Notes: generated from the sequence alone by a model not told the origin. Shown: positions 10,885 to 23,964, counted from the stretch's first letter. The stretch is DNA of 64,000 nt from Malania oleifera (GCF_029873635.1 NC_080418.1:151087748-151151747), one strand, 5' to 3'. Made by a program: numbers and translations.

Positions 10885-12766
10885 AAAAACATGTTTCCTT
10901 CGTCGCTACCACAAATAACAACTCAAAAGTTGGATGGAAAGAATTATGTTCAATGATCTAAGGTTATTCAAGTTTATTTAGCAAGATTAGGAAAATCTGA
11001 CCACTTACTCCAATATGATTCTTTTGATGAGAAGAGAAAAGAAGTGTGTATTCAAGAAGATGCCTTGATTGTTTCCCTCTTGTGAAATTCGATGGAGCCA
11101 TAGATTGCACGGATGTTCATGCATCTAGATATGTGCAAGGAGATTTGGGATTATGTCAAGCTTCTATACTCTAGTAACATTACACATATATATGATTTAT
11201 CCCAAAAGTACTTTAGTTACAACAAGGAGAAAAGAGCATTGCAGATTATTTTGGAGAGATGAAACGCATTCATGAGGGGCTCAATTTCGTGCAACCTAAA
11301 ATCGCCAACGTTTCTTGAGATGCAGAAGCAAAGGGAGCAGGGCATGAGACAAGTTTGAGGCAGTCCAGTCCCAAATACTTTCATTTGCCAATGTTTATTC
11401 TTGTGTCCTTCGTGCTTCCTTTAGCACACATTCTCCTGTTCTTGCATCCAACTTTGAGAGGGTAGTTTTTTCCACAAGGTGATTCTAGTTCTCTACCAAA
11501 CAACCGCAGAAGTTATCGAGGTGATTAGCAGCCGTGGTGGTAGAGATGGACGAGGCATAGGCACTCCTTGCAAGTGCACTCATAGTGGATGAGGCAATCA
11601 TACTATTGAACAGTGTTGGTACCTACACAATAGACCTTCATGTGTTGCCAATGCAGCCACCACCGAATTCACACCTTTGGGGGCAGCCAATGCAAGTATG
11701 CAACCACCACCAATTTCACACCTATGGGGCCGAGCCGCGAGCGGGGGCCAACCTACTGTATCCACGTCAAAGGAAGATTATTCCATGTTCCAGTAATATC
11801 AAGCGTCACAACAAGCTTCTCTTCCCATTTCATCTCATGCCCAAATAGGTAATCAATCTCACAATATTTCTGTCATCCAGTACTTCTACCTTGTGTTACT
11901 CTTGCTGATGGATCCACCACTGCTATCAAGGGAATTCGACTGTAAATCCCACTTCTTCTATTTCTCTTCCTTCAATTTTGTATATTCCCAAGTTTCCTTT
12001 CAATCTTATATCCATTAGCAAGATTACTAAATCCATGTATTGTTCAGTAACAATCTTCCCTGATTCTGTGGTTATTCAAGAGTTGAAAATGAGGAAAACG
12101 ATGGCGGAGGCGTGAAGCTAGTGGACTTTATCACTTTGAGCCGCCCTCTCCTTCTACTGCCTGCACTACTGCTGCCACACCTCTCCAAATTCATTGTCAT
12201 CTTAGTCATCCTTCACTGGAAAAGTCAAAACGTCTTGTTCCTAATTTGAGTTTGTGCTTATTCTTGATTGTGGGTCTCATCAATTGAGAAAGCAGCATCT
12301 GTCCTTTTTGCTTCCTAGACAATAAACAGGCTGTAAGCCCTTTCATGTTAGTCCATTCTAATGTTTGGGGTCCTAGTAGAGCAGTGTACAAGTTAGGTTA
12401 CTTTGTAACCTTTGTGGATGATTACTCAAAAAAGACTTGGCTATATATTTAATAAAAATCATCCTGAGTTATTTCATATATTTTGTGCCTTTTGTTATGA
12501 AATAAAGACTCCATTTGGTTTGCCAGTTCGAATACTTCAAAGTGATAATGCTAGAGTATTTCAATTCACAATTCACTGCTAATATGACTCAATTTGGTAT
12601 TGTTCATCAATCACCCTATGCCCACATTCCTTAACAAAATGGGGTTGCAGAGAGGGAAAATAGGCATATCCTTGAAATCACTCACACCATACTTTATCAA
12701 ATGCATGTACCTAAAGTGTTTTGGAGCGATGTTGTACTTACTGCTTGCTATCTAATCAACAAGTTG
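10885..12766 (+). pseudogene. copia gag-protease-integrase (N-terminal part), degenerate
   Basis: Reading across frames: gag (VIQVYLARLGKSDHLLQYDS, QQGEKSIADYFGEMKRIHEG at about 10960-11300), zinc knuckle (CTH..GNHTIEQCW near 11575-11620), protease-side sequence (LADGSTTAIKGIG...ILYIPKFPFNLISISK near 11905-12035), and integrase (HLSHPSLEKSK, SPFMLVHSNVWGPSR, FVTFVDDYSKKTWLY, then TACYLINKL at the break). Several stops and frameshifts. The hAT insertion point is within the integrase at 12766. Confidence 0.75.
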
Positions 12767-15700
12767 CATAGTATTAAATAACAGCTGTTACGTAATTTAA
12801 TAGTTGTTACGTAACAAAAAATGAGGGCTCCAATACCGTAACAAACTGCTAATGCGGTAAGAAAAATTTCTTGGCCATTAACTAACCATAACAGCACGTA
12901 ATGGGCATTACACTTGCGTTACAGTCCATAATGTTCATTACACACCATTACAGCTGTTGTTGCCTTATCTCCTCGAGTTTGCTTCATTTTTTGTGGTTCT
13001 CTTCACATGTTGCTTCTTCCCCTCTCAGTCTCCTTCGTCCAACTTAGATCTCCTGATCTGAAGCTTTGAAACCCCAAAAATCAGCTTCAATTTGTTGTTT
13101 GAAGCTATGCTCCACATGTCAGCTAAGTTGGCTCTTTGATCTGTGGAGATTTTCACAATTTCTCGGTCAAATTGCTGTTGTTTGGGAACGTTTAGGTTGA
13201 TTCTGCAAGGAAATCGAGAAATCAAGAAGAAATTAGAGGATTTGGAGGCTTGCAGCTGAAATTCATTGCATTAGGTAGGTTCGGCCACTGTCGAAACTTG
13301 GGTATGTGTTTTTTCCAAACTCCAGTCTTCCTTCCTTTTTTTTTTTAATTATTTCTTTTAATTTGAAGCGGCAAAGGCTACTCCATCACTACCACAGGGC
13401 TACACTGATAGTAGCCTAATAAATTACTAATTTAGTTTCTTTTATACTTTTAAGTTTATACTTATTACTTAATTACTTTTATTTTATTTTATGCATGTAA
13501 AATTGTAAATAATAAATTATATAAGTAAAATTTATTAATTAGCATAAAAAATTACTATAAAGTATAGAATCTATAGATCTACATATTTATTATTTAATAT
13601 TAGATTTAGATTGTAAGGCTGCACTTAGTTTGTAATCACTAAATTACTAATTACATCTTCTAATTTTCATATTTTATTTTATTTGTCACAACTAACAATG
13701 TAGGTAATTAATGATATAAGTTAAAAATTATTAATTAATATGAAAATTTCTTCAAATTATAATATCTACATATTTATTTTTTAAAATATCTTGACAATTA
13801 ATGATTTAATATTAAATCTACAATTTATAATATATTCTAATTTTTAAACAATTAGTCAAGTGACTCAAGAACACTACCTTTTAAATAATTAAATTGTAAG
13901 ATCTACAATTCTATATTTATTTTGTTAAATTGTGAATTACTAAATTGTATTATATATGGATAAATCAACTAAAATTTATATACTTTGAGAAAATATCAAA
14001 ATAGAATCAATAGATATAATTTATTAGCATTAAGTAATAACCTTATCAATTCCTATTTCCTATTTTGGTAGTTATTAAGTTATTAGTTAATAACTTAATA
14101 CTTAATAGTTAGCAATTTAAATTCTTAAATTTAATCCATATTTTATGTTATATTATTATGTTATAGCTAATTATGTACCATTTTATTCTTAATTTTTTGT
14201 ATAAGGATTAAGGACCATAACTTCTTATTTTTACTTATGTGAAGAAATCATCTAATCAAGCATCAAGATGCGGCGTGACAAAAAAGTAATAAAGAGCTAC
14301 CTAGTGAAGATATTAGTTGGCATTTTGCTACTCCAATGGAAAGTAGTAGACATGTTGTGTCATGTAAATTATGTGGAAAGATAATTAAAAAACGAATTAC
14401 ATGATAAAAACAACACTTGGCACATAAAAAAGGTTAGGTGCCTTCATGTCCAAATGTAACCATCCAGGTTAGAGAGAAATGATGAAACATCTAAAACAAT
14501 ATGTGGAGAAGAAGAAAGATAAACAAAAAAGGCAAGAGGAACTGCAAGGTCAAAATAGAGGAGATCTTGAAAATTTGAGCGATGAAAAATATTCAGACGA
14601 GGAAAGAATGAGATTGGCTCAACAAGAAAGCATACAAGCACACCAAGAATGGGAAGAGAGGCAAAGATTTAGGGCCAGACCTGGTGGAAGTGGTATTATC
14701 ATGAACAGGGTGGTGGCTTTGGTAGTGGCAGTGCTGGTGGTTTTGGTAGAACTCAGTCACAAAGTGTTCAAGAAGCTGCAGGTAGTGGGTGGCAATGGAT
14801 TAACCTTGATACCCTTGAAGATAGATTAAGGGCGATGGATTCTACTCTAGAAAGAAGTAAGAGTGTCAAGCAACAAAAAATAAATACCAAAATTCTGAAA
14901 AATTTGAGTAAATTAGGAAAATCTGCGGGAAAATTCCTAATTTATAATCGAGTTCCAACGAATGTAGCTGATTCTTCATTTATACAGCCGACACTTGAAG
15001 TTACTGCAGAGGTTGGACATGGGGTGAAGGGCCCATCACCCCATGAAGTCTCTGAAATATATTTGGGGCAAGAGTATCAGGAAACAAAAAATTATATATC
15101 TTCTTTTACTAACATTTAGAATGAAAGAGATGTAACCATTATGTATGATGGTTGGTCAAAGCCCACAAGAAAACACATAATAAACTTTTTTAGTTGACTA
15201 CAATAGAGGCATCGTCTTCCACAAGTCAGTTGACGTCGCTAATGTCCCAAACCGAATAGCTGAAATATTATTTCAGGTAATTTTCTAATTTTGATTGTCT
15301 ATGTAAATAGCTTTATAAATTTATAGACATGAATCACTTGATGACTTGTATATTTTTAGTTTAGTAATTAATAAATCTATAATTTCATTTTAGATTAATG
15401 GATGAAGTGATTGAAGAAATTGGAGAGAAAAATGTTGTCCAAGTAGTGACTAATAATGAAGCTGCAAAGCCTGCAATAAAGACATAAGGGAAATTATTAT
15501 TGCAAAAGAGACCCAATTTCAACTAGAGAACATGTGTAGTTCATTGCATAGGCCTTATTCTTAAAGACATTGGCAACAAAAGTAATGTCAAGAAGGTCTT
15601 AGAAAATGCAAAAAAAAGTAACCTCTTTTATTTACAACCACACATGGACAGTGAATTTCATACAAATAATAAAGAATTGTTTTGTCCTATCATCACTCGA

Positions 15701-17999
15701 TTTGCCAACTTTATTGCCTTGGAGACCATTGTTAGGCGTAAACAAACATTGGGGGAAATGTTCACATCTGATGCTTGAAAAAACTCAAGGTTTGGGATGG
15801 CAAAATCAGACCCAACATATGATGCGAAGAAGATTATCTTAGGAAAAGAGTTTTGGCAAAAGGTCTCTGATATAATTTAAGTACAGGAACCCTTAGTGAA
15901 AGTTCTTAAATAGGTTGATGGTGATGAAAAACCAACCATGGGTTTCATATACAAGGCAATTGATAGGACAAAGTTGGCCACTTAGAAATATTGCCGGTTC
16001 TACAAAGAGTATTGGAAAATTATTGATAACCGGTGGAGTTTTCAATTGCACCAAGACTAGCACGCAGTTGGTAAGTGTAAATAAAATACAATTTGTTATT
16101 AATGCAACTTTTAAATTACGCATGGTTGCACTAACACTATCATTAATTAATATGTCTATAAATTTAATTTTAGGATTTTTTTGAACCCCTAATTTCTTTG
16201 TGGTATCCCACCCCGTCCTGAAGTTGCTAGAGAAATCATGGATGGGATTAAAAAAGTGATAATCAAGTCGTACCCGATATAGATACTCAAATTCGAGCTA
16301 TTAATCAAATAAGTATTGGTTCTATTGAATAATGAATTATTTTAGTATTCTATAATACTTTCTACAATATATATCTAATTAATTAATTATACTTCACAAT
16401 CATCATTTTTTAGTTGTTGCAATATCGGGATAGGCAAAAGACATTTGAAACATCGTTGGCTCAAAGAGCAGTGAAACAAAAAAATTCTCTTAAATAATAG
16501 ATGAATGGATCTATTTTGTCATTTTTATCTTCAAATTTGACTTTTCAAAAATACACTATATTGACATATGTTTTTCTTCGATTATTCATACAGTTGAATG
16601 ATGGATTCATTATGGCAAGTGTGCTCCTGAGCTCCAAAGAATTGCAATCAGAGTTCTTAGCCAAACCACATCAGCTTCGAATTGTAAGCGTAATTGGAGC
16701 ATCTTTAGCCTTATCCATATGAAAAAAAGAAATAGACTAAAGTATACGAGACTACAAAAACTTGTTTTTGTACCTTACAACATGAGGTTAAAGTTAAGAC
16801 ATACAATGAGAAGAAGCCAACAAAAAATCAAAGATAATTTCAACCCTATCAATTTGGACTATATTTTCGAAGGTAATCCTTTTGAGTCCATGGTTAGAGG
16901 AGAGAGAGAGACACCATTACTTAACGGTCAAGACAACTCAAACTGGTTAGATGAAGAGGTTGGTGGTACTGTAAAAGAAGGTGATCTGCCACCAATAAAC
17001 ATGCATGATTCAAGTTCAAGTCCTAAACGTTCACAAAGTGATGATAATCTTAATTTGAACCCACCAAGTAATGAATGATGATGATGGTAGTCGTGGTCCT
17101 GAGGCTAGGGCTGGGGGTGATGGTGGTGGAGGTGGTAGTGGTGCAAAATATGATTATGGGTATGACACAGGGACATCATTTGTAGGTGACACATATTCTC
17201 CTAGTCATTATGGACTACATGATATACCCAAAAATTATGACTTTGGTTATTCCTCTAGAGTATCAATCTTCACAACTTGGGAGGAGGAGTGCTACTAGTG
17301 GTAGCCCTAGTGGGAGTCATGGTGCACAAACTAGAAGAAGTCACCAACACCGAGATCATGATTTTGCTGAAGATTCATATGATGTGGTTCGTAGTTATCA
17401 GCTAGCATATCCACCACCTCAACACTGATCCACAACATGCGAATCAACCTTATCCTAGCAGGTCAGGGTCTAGTGAATCTTCTTCTACACACTACTTAGA
17501 GCTAGCCCCAACCCCAACTTATTGATATTATTCAAGATATGATCAAGGAGGAGATTATGCACCTTCTATATCAATTGGATTTTCACCACCGGTAGATTTT
17601 CGAAAGCAACAATGAAATAACGTGAACGTGGGAATATTCAGCTATGTATTTCCACAAGGGTGGAGAGATAATTCTCAATCCCAATCTCAAAACAGAGATG
17701 CAGATTATTAAGACCCTCCATGTCATTTTTTTTTTGGTGGTGACATGTGCCATATTATAAATTTGTAATATTATATTCATGTATTTAACTATTGATACCA
17801 ATCAATTTTCAAATTCATGTATACGTATGACTCATTTTTAGTGATTTTATGTCTCCAATAAATTGATTCTTTATTTTAATTACATTTCTACACTTTTTGC
17901 CCATTAAAGTAGTACAAACAATAAAAAAAAAAAAAAAATGACATTTTTTTTTTTTTGTAAACAACGCACTAAAATTAATATAAAAATCATAACGCCTAT
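12767..17999 (+). mobile_element. hAT transposon copy 1 (3' end missing), inserted in copia integrase
   Basis: The left end CATAGTATTAAATAAC at 12767 matches the inverted repeat of hAT copy 2 (CATGGTTTTAAATAAC), followed by GTTACG/CGTAAC-rich subterminal sequence. The bordering 8 bp ACAAGTTG (12759-12766) should be the target duplication, but the right end is lost. Similarity to copy 2 stops at 17999, where an LTR begins; about 225 bp of the hAT 3' end are missing. Confidence 0.78.
14270..17620 (+). pseudogene. hAT transposase (BED / DUF659 / dimerisation), degenerate copy 1
   Basis: Plus-strand exon remnants in order: BED finger region 14270-14560; linker MMKHLKQYVEKKKDKQKRQE; DUF659 at 14835-15120 (NLSKLGKSAGKFLIYNRVP); catalytic-core text VTIMYDGWSKPTRKH and VVQVVTNNEAAKPA at 15130-15490; CVVHCIGLILKDIGNKSNVK near 15530-15600; dimerisation region at 16640-17078 (RNRLKYTRLQKLVFVPYNMR); then a Gly-rich tail at 17071-17420. 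Introns with GT..AG-like ends separate some pieces. Multiple stops. It retains the IGLILKDIGN..ITRFANF block that copy 2 has lost. Confidence 0.75.
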
Positions 18000-19537
18000 T
18001 GTTGACTTGTTGAGTCCAATCCCTGTTTTGATCATGACAAACCACAGTATCTCATATGTGTGCTTTAAGTATTTGAACAGGTGTATGTTTCAGTAAGCAC
18101 GGATGATGATGCAATTTGGAAACCGTAAGAGCGCCAAAACAAACATACCCCGGCGTATTCCATGGAATTACAAAGGAACAGAAGACTAAAGATTTTATAT
18201 GTTTTTCAGTTGTAACAATTATTTAGGTTTAATTGTGCACGCATTCCTCATTATTTAATTTGAAACTCAATTAATGACCTTAGATTGACCTTAGGGGCTT
18301 GAACTTTTCACGAAAACATTTTTCCAAAACAAATCTTTTCGAAAAACCCCTCCACGTTTCTTCCGTCTCTTTGATAAGCACTTTTCTCGATCAATCACTC
18401 CTTATCATCAAAAGTGTCCAACATGAAAGTTGTGGGATTTTCTCTTAGCTTTCTATTGAAACCAAGAACGTTCAATTTGGAGTCGTATCGAAAAATTAAT
18501 GTCTAAAAAATTGAAGGGTGTCCGCGTAAAAACAGGGAAATGGTCGATCAGTGTAGGGAATGGTCGACCAGGGAAACCAGTAGCTAAATTTTTTTTCAGC
18601 CCAGGTGAATGGTCGACCATTAGGGTCACTGGTCGACCATTGCAAGCCTATGGTCAACCATACAGGGCAATGGTCGACCAGTCATGTCACAGATCTGACA
18701 AAATAGCACCCAACGGTCATAATTTTTTGAAATAAATCATTTATTACTCCTCCAACAGTTAGAAAACGACTATATGCCTAAAATGCCTATATATACCACC
18801 CCTAAAACTTATTTTACACCTTTTGCCAACATTCATTCACTCTCAAACATTTTTGGGCTATCTTTTCTCTCATTTTCAACATTCAAGAGCATTCACTCAC
18901 ATTTCTTGCAAAGCTTTGTTGGACTTGAGGTTTGGTAAAGAAATTTATTTTTGAGCATTCAATCTTCATCTTCAAAGTATTTCTTCTCTCCTACTCTTTT
19001 ATTTAAAATTTCATTGAGAGCAAGAACCCTAGTTTTCCATATATCCATTGGTTGAAAAATCTTTTGGGAAAAGTTTATACTAGGGCTTGAATCTTTGAAG
19101 CATTCACTTTCACATTTTTTATTCAAAGATTTCATATTATCTTTTTTTTTTTTGCAAAAGCTATTTGAGAGCAAACCCTAGATTCTCCAACTCACATTAT
19201 TTGAAAAATCATTTATTGGAGAAATATTGCTTTGAGTTAAGATCATTGTAGCATTCCATGATACATATTTTTTTTTATATACAAAGAGCATATACTTTTT
19301 ATTATAAATATTTTATTGGGTAAAACACATACTCTCTCTTGAGCTTCAAGTTATATCTTGTAAGAGTGTTTAGGATTTCATTGTACACATAAGCTTGTTG
19401 AGAAGCATCTAAGTGTATTCAAGATTCTATTCATCTATTGTATTTACAGTTCAGATTGTAAACCGGGAAAGAGGTAGCTACGCCTCATATAAGCAGCAGA
19501 TTAGGAGGAAGCTACGCCACTTGTAAGCAGCGGATTA
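18000..19537 (+). mobile_element. LTR family B (SIRE/Maximus-like copia), 3'-truncated copy
   Basis: It starts TGTTGACTTGTTGAGTCCAA..TTTTGATCATGACAAA, collinear with the solo LTR at 45283-47057 read on the minus strand. It carries six TGGTCGACCA-type palindromes at 18541-18680 and a TATA box CTATATATACC at 18787. It ends abruptly after GAGGTAGCTACGCC / GAGGAAGCTACGCC, missing about 240 bp of LTR end. The copia integrase resumes at 19538. Confidence 0.65.
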
Positions 19538-21633
19538 AGATGCCATCCTCTGTTCTTAGTGGTAAAATTCCCTACTCAATTCTCCTTCATATTCACCTTT
19601 ATTCTCTCTCCCTCCTTGTATATTTGGGTGTGTCCTTCGTTCATCAACTAACTCCTGGGGTGGATAAGTTGAATCCTCATGTTATAAAATGTATCTTTTT
19701 GGGCTACTCATATATTCAAAATGGATATCGTTGTTATAATCCTATGCTGCATGAATTCTTTGTTTCTACAAATGTTACCTTTTTTGAGTCCACGCCCTAC
19801 TACCACTAGTCCCTCAGTGCTTCTGAGCTCAATGAGCCTTTTCCTCTACCTAATCTTCCAAACTCTAGTTTGTTGTCCTTGCCCAATCAACCATTTGAGT
19901 CTCCATGTTGTTCGAGTCCTCCTCATCGTCTCGATCATCTTAATTTGCAGGTGTATTTAGGACGGCGTCTCCAAGGACAAGAGTTCCTTCTAACTTCTAC
20001 TACCACGTGTTTGGTTTCCTCGTCTAATGATCATATTTCCTTGTTGTTCGGAAAAGTAAACGCATATGTACCTAACATCCCATTTCAAACTATCTTTGCC
20101 ATGACTTCTTATCAGTTATCACCCTCCTATTATTGTTTTTTTATTGTTCTATCATCTACTGTCCTTCCCAAATCTGCTTCGGAAGCTTTAGCCCACTCTA
20201 GGTGGAACGCTATGGTTGAAAAGATGAATGCTTTAGAGGACAACAGCATTTGGTACTTGGTATCTCTTCCTCTTGACAAGTCTGTGGTCGGTTGTCGTTG
20301 GGTATACACTGTGAAAGTGAAACCTAATGGTTCTGTGGCTCATCTGAAGGCATGTCTTGTTACTAAGCGGTATACTCAGGTGTATGGTTTGGATTATTGC
20401 AACGTTTTTTCCCCGGTTGCCAAACTTACACTAGTACATGTATTCATCTCCTTGGCTACTACTTGTCACTAGCCTCTTCTTACAAGGAGGAGGTCTATAT
20501 GCAGCAACCACCTAGGTTTGTTGCTCAGGGGGGGGGTCAGGCTTAGTGTGTCAGCTCAAGAAGGCACTATATGGTTTAAAACAGTCTCCCAAAGCACGAT
20601 TTGGTCATTTCAGCGTTGTCATACTTGAGTTTGGTCTTTGACTATACATAGTGGATCATTCTTTGTTTTATCATCATACTTCACAAGTAGGATCCTTCTT
20701 GTTGTGTATTTGGATAATATTGTTATTACAGGTGATAATTATAAAGGTATTCGGAGTCTCAAACTTTTTCCACAGACTAAGTTTCAAACCAAAGATTTGG
20801 GACTGTTAAAATACTTATTGGGTATAGAAGTATCTAAATCTCATATGGGAACTATTTTGTCACTGAGGAAGTATGTTCTTGATCTGTTGGATGAAACTGG
20901 ATTGTTGAGATCCAAACCGGTTGATACACCTTTGGATCTTAACATCAAGTTAGTGTCAGATATGGATGATTTGTTGCTTAATCCTGGATGATACTGGAGA
21001 CTTGTTGGAAAGTTGAATTATCTCACAGTTACTCAACTAGACGTATCTTTTGCAACAAGTGTTGTGAGTCAATTTATGAATTCTCCAAGGACAAGTTATT
21101 GGAACACAGTAATTCACATCTTGAGATATCTCAAAGGTACACCAAGGAAAGGTCTTTTATATCATGATTAGGGTCACACTTGGATTCATGGATATACAAA
21201 TGCGGATTGGGCTAGGTTGCATTCCGACCAAAGATTCACAGTCGAGTACTATATCTTGATTGGTGGTAATTTGGTTTCTTGGAAGAATAAGAAACATATT
21301 GTGGTGGCCCAGTCGAGTGTTGAATTAGAATATAGAGCTCTGACTCATACTACTTGTGAACTTGTCTGGTTGAAGAACATGTTAGAAGAATTGTGTTCTT
21401 CACATTCTCAACTTATGAAGCTAATGTGTGATAATCAAGCTGCTCTTCATATTGCCTCTAACCCAGTCTTTCATGAGTGGATGAAACACATTGAAGTTGA
21501 TTGTCATTTTGTTCGAGATAAACTTGAACAGAAGCTCATTAATATTGTTTATGTGAAGTTTGATATGCAGCTTGTTGATTTGTTTACCAAAGCTTTGGGG
21601 GGTGCTCATGCTAAATTTATTTGTAACAGCTAG
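19538..21633 (+). pseudogene. copia integrase end, reverse transcriptase and RNase H, degenerate
   Basis: The integrase resumes with MPSSVLSGKIPYSIL, then DKLNPHVIKCIFLGYSYIQN. RT lies at about 20165-20990: WNAMVEKMNALEDNSIWYLV, VGCRWVYTVKVKPNGSVAHLKA, YGLDYCNVFSPVAKL, VVYLDNIVITGD, with the usual YVDD-type box changed to YLDN. RNase H lies at 21170-21633: NLVSWKNKKHIVVAQSSVEL, EYRALTHTTCELVW, DNQAALHIASNP, with the C-terminal H.IEVDCHFVRDK. Frameshifts near 20470 and 20990 and stops inactivate it. Confidence 0.85.
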
Positions 21634-21669
21634 GAGCATATGATATTTATGCTCCAGCTTCAGGGGGAG

Positions 21670-21826
21670 TGTTAGAAGTTATTTATGTTTTTTAGTATTA
21701 TTTTCAAGTTTGTTAATATGTTTTTTAGTGAGAGTTATTGTCATTAGAATGTATTTTATTTCTATTATAAGTAGAGGGAAAGACCTATCTTCAAGTTAGG
21801 TCATTCATTTAATCAAAATCTCAACG
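21670..21826 (+). repeat. copia 3' LTR
   Basis: 157 bp, preceded by CAGGGGGAG. It ends CTCAACG where CTCAACA is expected, one substitution in the terminal base. Confidence 0.85.
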
Positions 21827-22015
21827 GAAGCCAACTCCAAAGATCTGGTATCACTCTTCCCCAAATATAGTTTTGACCTTAGGACGTGCTCAAAAAACTT
21901 TAAAATGGGGAGAAATTTTAAAAAGACTCCCTGTCATCCTCTAAGGAGTAAAATAGTGTCATTAGCAAGCAAATTGATAGTGAAACATTATAATCATACT
22001 GAAAATTGGAAGGGT

Positions 22016-22410
22016 AGTTGCAGCTTGGGGAGTTCAACCAATAGTCACAATCACGGGCAGCAATTTTGCTTGGGCAGCCGTGCTGCCATCATTTCTAACA
22101 AGCAACCCAACCTGGTTCCCTTCCTCATTATTTTTCCCCAAACAAGATCACCCCTTTCATCACAACCAAAATCAGCAACTCTACATTGCCTTGCAAACAC
22201 AACCACCATTACTCCCTTCTTCACTCTCATATTCATTAACTTCCAAAAGCCAATTGATTGACCCATGGCCCATCTCAACACCAAGTAATCAAAACCATGG
22301 TCTTAAATTTCCACGAATGACTTCCAAAATTAATGGTTAAAAAAAACATAAATAAAAGAAGAAGTCAAGTTCAATGAACAATTTCTATTTAGAATCTCAA
22401 ATTTTCAACA
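22016..22410. other. Unassigned intron sequence
   Basis: No element or exon recognised. A short GTCTTAAATTTCCACGAATG word at 22300 resembles the MITE-1 end but does not extend. Confidence 0.4.
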
Positions 22411-22473
22411 AATTAGATTACCACGTCAGGTAAAAGCTTAAGTCGACCAAACAATGTACATCAAGCCATAACA
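22411..22473 (-). repeat. Probable solo TRIM LTR
   Basis: TTAGATTACCACGTCAGGTA...ACAATGTACATCAAGC.ATAACA follows the 72-bp TRIM terminal repeat of 6742-6813 over its whole length, without a primer site beside it. Confidence 0.5.
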
Positions 22474-22649
22474 CAACCTTCTTAATCTTTTGTATTTTCT
22501 CTTAATTTTAATGTATTTTTGTTGTTTATTTTGTTACAAAAACCAAATCAACAAAGTCAAGTCAATCTCCTAGCTCAAAAAATCCAACTTTTCTTATGGC
22601 ACAAGAAATAAGTAGGGGGTTCATTAGAAAGGGTAGGATTCTAGAGGAA

Positions 22650-23660
22650 ATGGCATTAATTCTGACACGCACCCCTCAAAATTTGTGCCCTAGGTTGCTT
22701 GTCTTTTCTTCCCCACCTCATCTGATTCAAACTGGGCATGGCAACATGGTTTGATTTTGGGAGGATGCTTGAGTGGGTGAGGATCGTTGGAGTTGATGGT
22801 GCATTGCTTGTTTAAAATTTGCACCTATTGGCATTTCTTTTCTTCTTAAGGGAGTTCCCTTTCTTCAGATTTCATTTTTTAAAAAAAATCTCAAAGAAAG
22901 AGAGGTCAATGAACTTACTACTTTACTTAGCCCTCTGGGTCATTTTGCTCCATTCAATAGGGAGGATAAGAGGGTTTTGGGAGGGTGATTCTTCAAGCCT
23001 CTTTTTCACTAAATCTTTCTTTCTAACCTCCTTCAATCTCCTTACCCCAGTATCTTCCCTTGGAGCTACACTGTTTAGACGACAAAGGTTGCTTTCAAGA
23101 TTGAGTCTTTCATTGAGATTGTGACTCTATACAGGATTAATATGCACAACTTGTTATAGGTCAGAAGGCTAATCAAGGCCCTCAACCCTGATATGTGCAT
23201 GATGTCCCATGAGTTCCAAAAAATGAATGCCCACCTCTTCCTTCATTGCAGGGTGGCAACCCATCTCTGCAGTGCCCTCATTTCTAGTTCTGGTGAAGCT
23301 TGGGTGCCACCTAAAGCAGCAGGAAATTTTTTTGCTTGCAAGATGCTGAAGCTTCAGCAAGAGTAGGAAGGGAAGAGTTTTATGGTGCGGTGCTGTTTTT
23401 GCTATTTTTCGGACCTTACAGATTAAGAGGAATGCAAGAACTTTGAAGAATTGCACAAACTCTCCTAATTTGTGGGACACTGACAGTGTGCTTGGCCTAT
23501 TTCTGGGCCCATTCTTCGGCTTTTTTTGGGGGGTTTGCACTGCCCGATCTTGTTACAGACTAGAAGGTAACGTTTTTGTAATTTTCTGATGTTTTCTTTG
23601 GCTCTTTGGAAAGTATCCCTTTCTCCTCCTACCGTACTTATTTGGTTTGCTACTGATACA
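22650..23660 (+). pseudogene. L1-type LINE relic B, ORF2 zinc-binding C-terminal region
   Basis: Plus-strand frames include RINMHNLL.VRRLIKALNPDM, HEFQKMNAHLFLHCRVATHL, ISSSGEAWVPP (the zf-RVT block) and IKRNARTLKN...LWDT (the C-terminus). Stops interrupt it. The N-terminal half is absent. Confidence 0.7.
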
Positions 23661-23964
23661 ATTTTTCTTATCCAAAAATCCAATTTTCCTTCATACCTCT
23701 GCCTCATCACTCCCTAGTCCCTCCTCCATCACCATTACCATCCCTACCAAGCTACAGTCACCACCCTCCCTTAAACCCTCCCAGAATAATTGTGTGTGGC
23801 AACAGAGAATTGCATTCAAACCCAGAAGCAATCTCCAAAGCCCGATTATTCACGTCATCACCATTTAAATCTTAAACAATACAAAGCTTCCTAGTCCCCA
23901 AAACATCACCACAAAGATCACTACCATTGTCCCCCAAAATTCCAAATCCCAAGGAATTCTATTA
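23661..23964. other. Unassigned intron sequence
   Basis: Pyrimidine-rich DNA with no recognised feature. Confidence 0.4.

Larger units (their letters stand above)
10093..21826 (+). mobile_element. Ty1/copia retrotransposon, full length but degenerate, with nested insertion
   Basis: 5' LTR 10093-10264 and 3' LTR 21670-21826 share TGTTAGA.GTTATTTATGT...TCATTCATTTAATC and the end AAATCTCAAC. The primer site TGGTATCAGGGCA follows at 10265, and the polypurine tract CAGGGGGAG precedes the 3' LTR. Flanks GAAGA (10088-10092) and GAAGC (21827-21831) are a 4/5 target duplication. An uninterrupted relative of the target at 45080-45120 reads AAAGAAGCCAACTCC. Coding order is gag, zinc knuckle, protease, integrase, [hAT insertion at 12767], integrase end, RT, RNase H. 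All frames carry stops. Confidence 0.88.
5226..22015 (-). mobile_element. L1-type LINE relic A (antisense to plus), split by three insertions
   Basis: Minus-strand pieces in collinear order are: C-terminus at 5226-5742 (IWNKLFGIGESC, FGWSKDG, REEDP...); the WKAKVPS / EELSSLLCLLEGY region at 8817-9240; the LDGWK...RAMRNFLL.EIGEIIWLVGRW region at 9460-9773; and RT-proximal sequence at 10035-10092 and 21827-22015. They are separated by a Mutator-like MITE, a TRIM and a copia element. The join across the copia insertion reads like the uninterrupted relative at 45080-45120. All frames are broken, so this is a dead copy. Its 3' end lies near 5226. Confidence 0.7.

Noticed and set aside
22298..22340. 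Third copy of Mutator-like MITE family 1
   Set aside because: Only about 20 bp match the left end and no right end is present.
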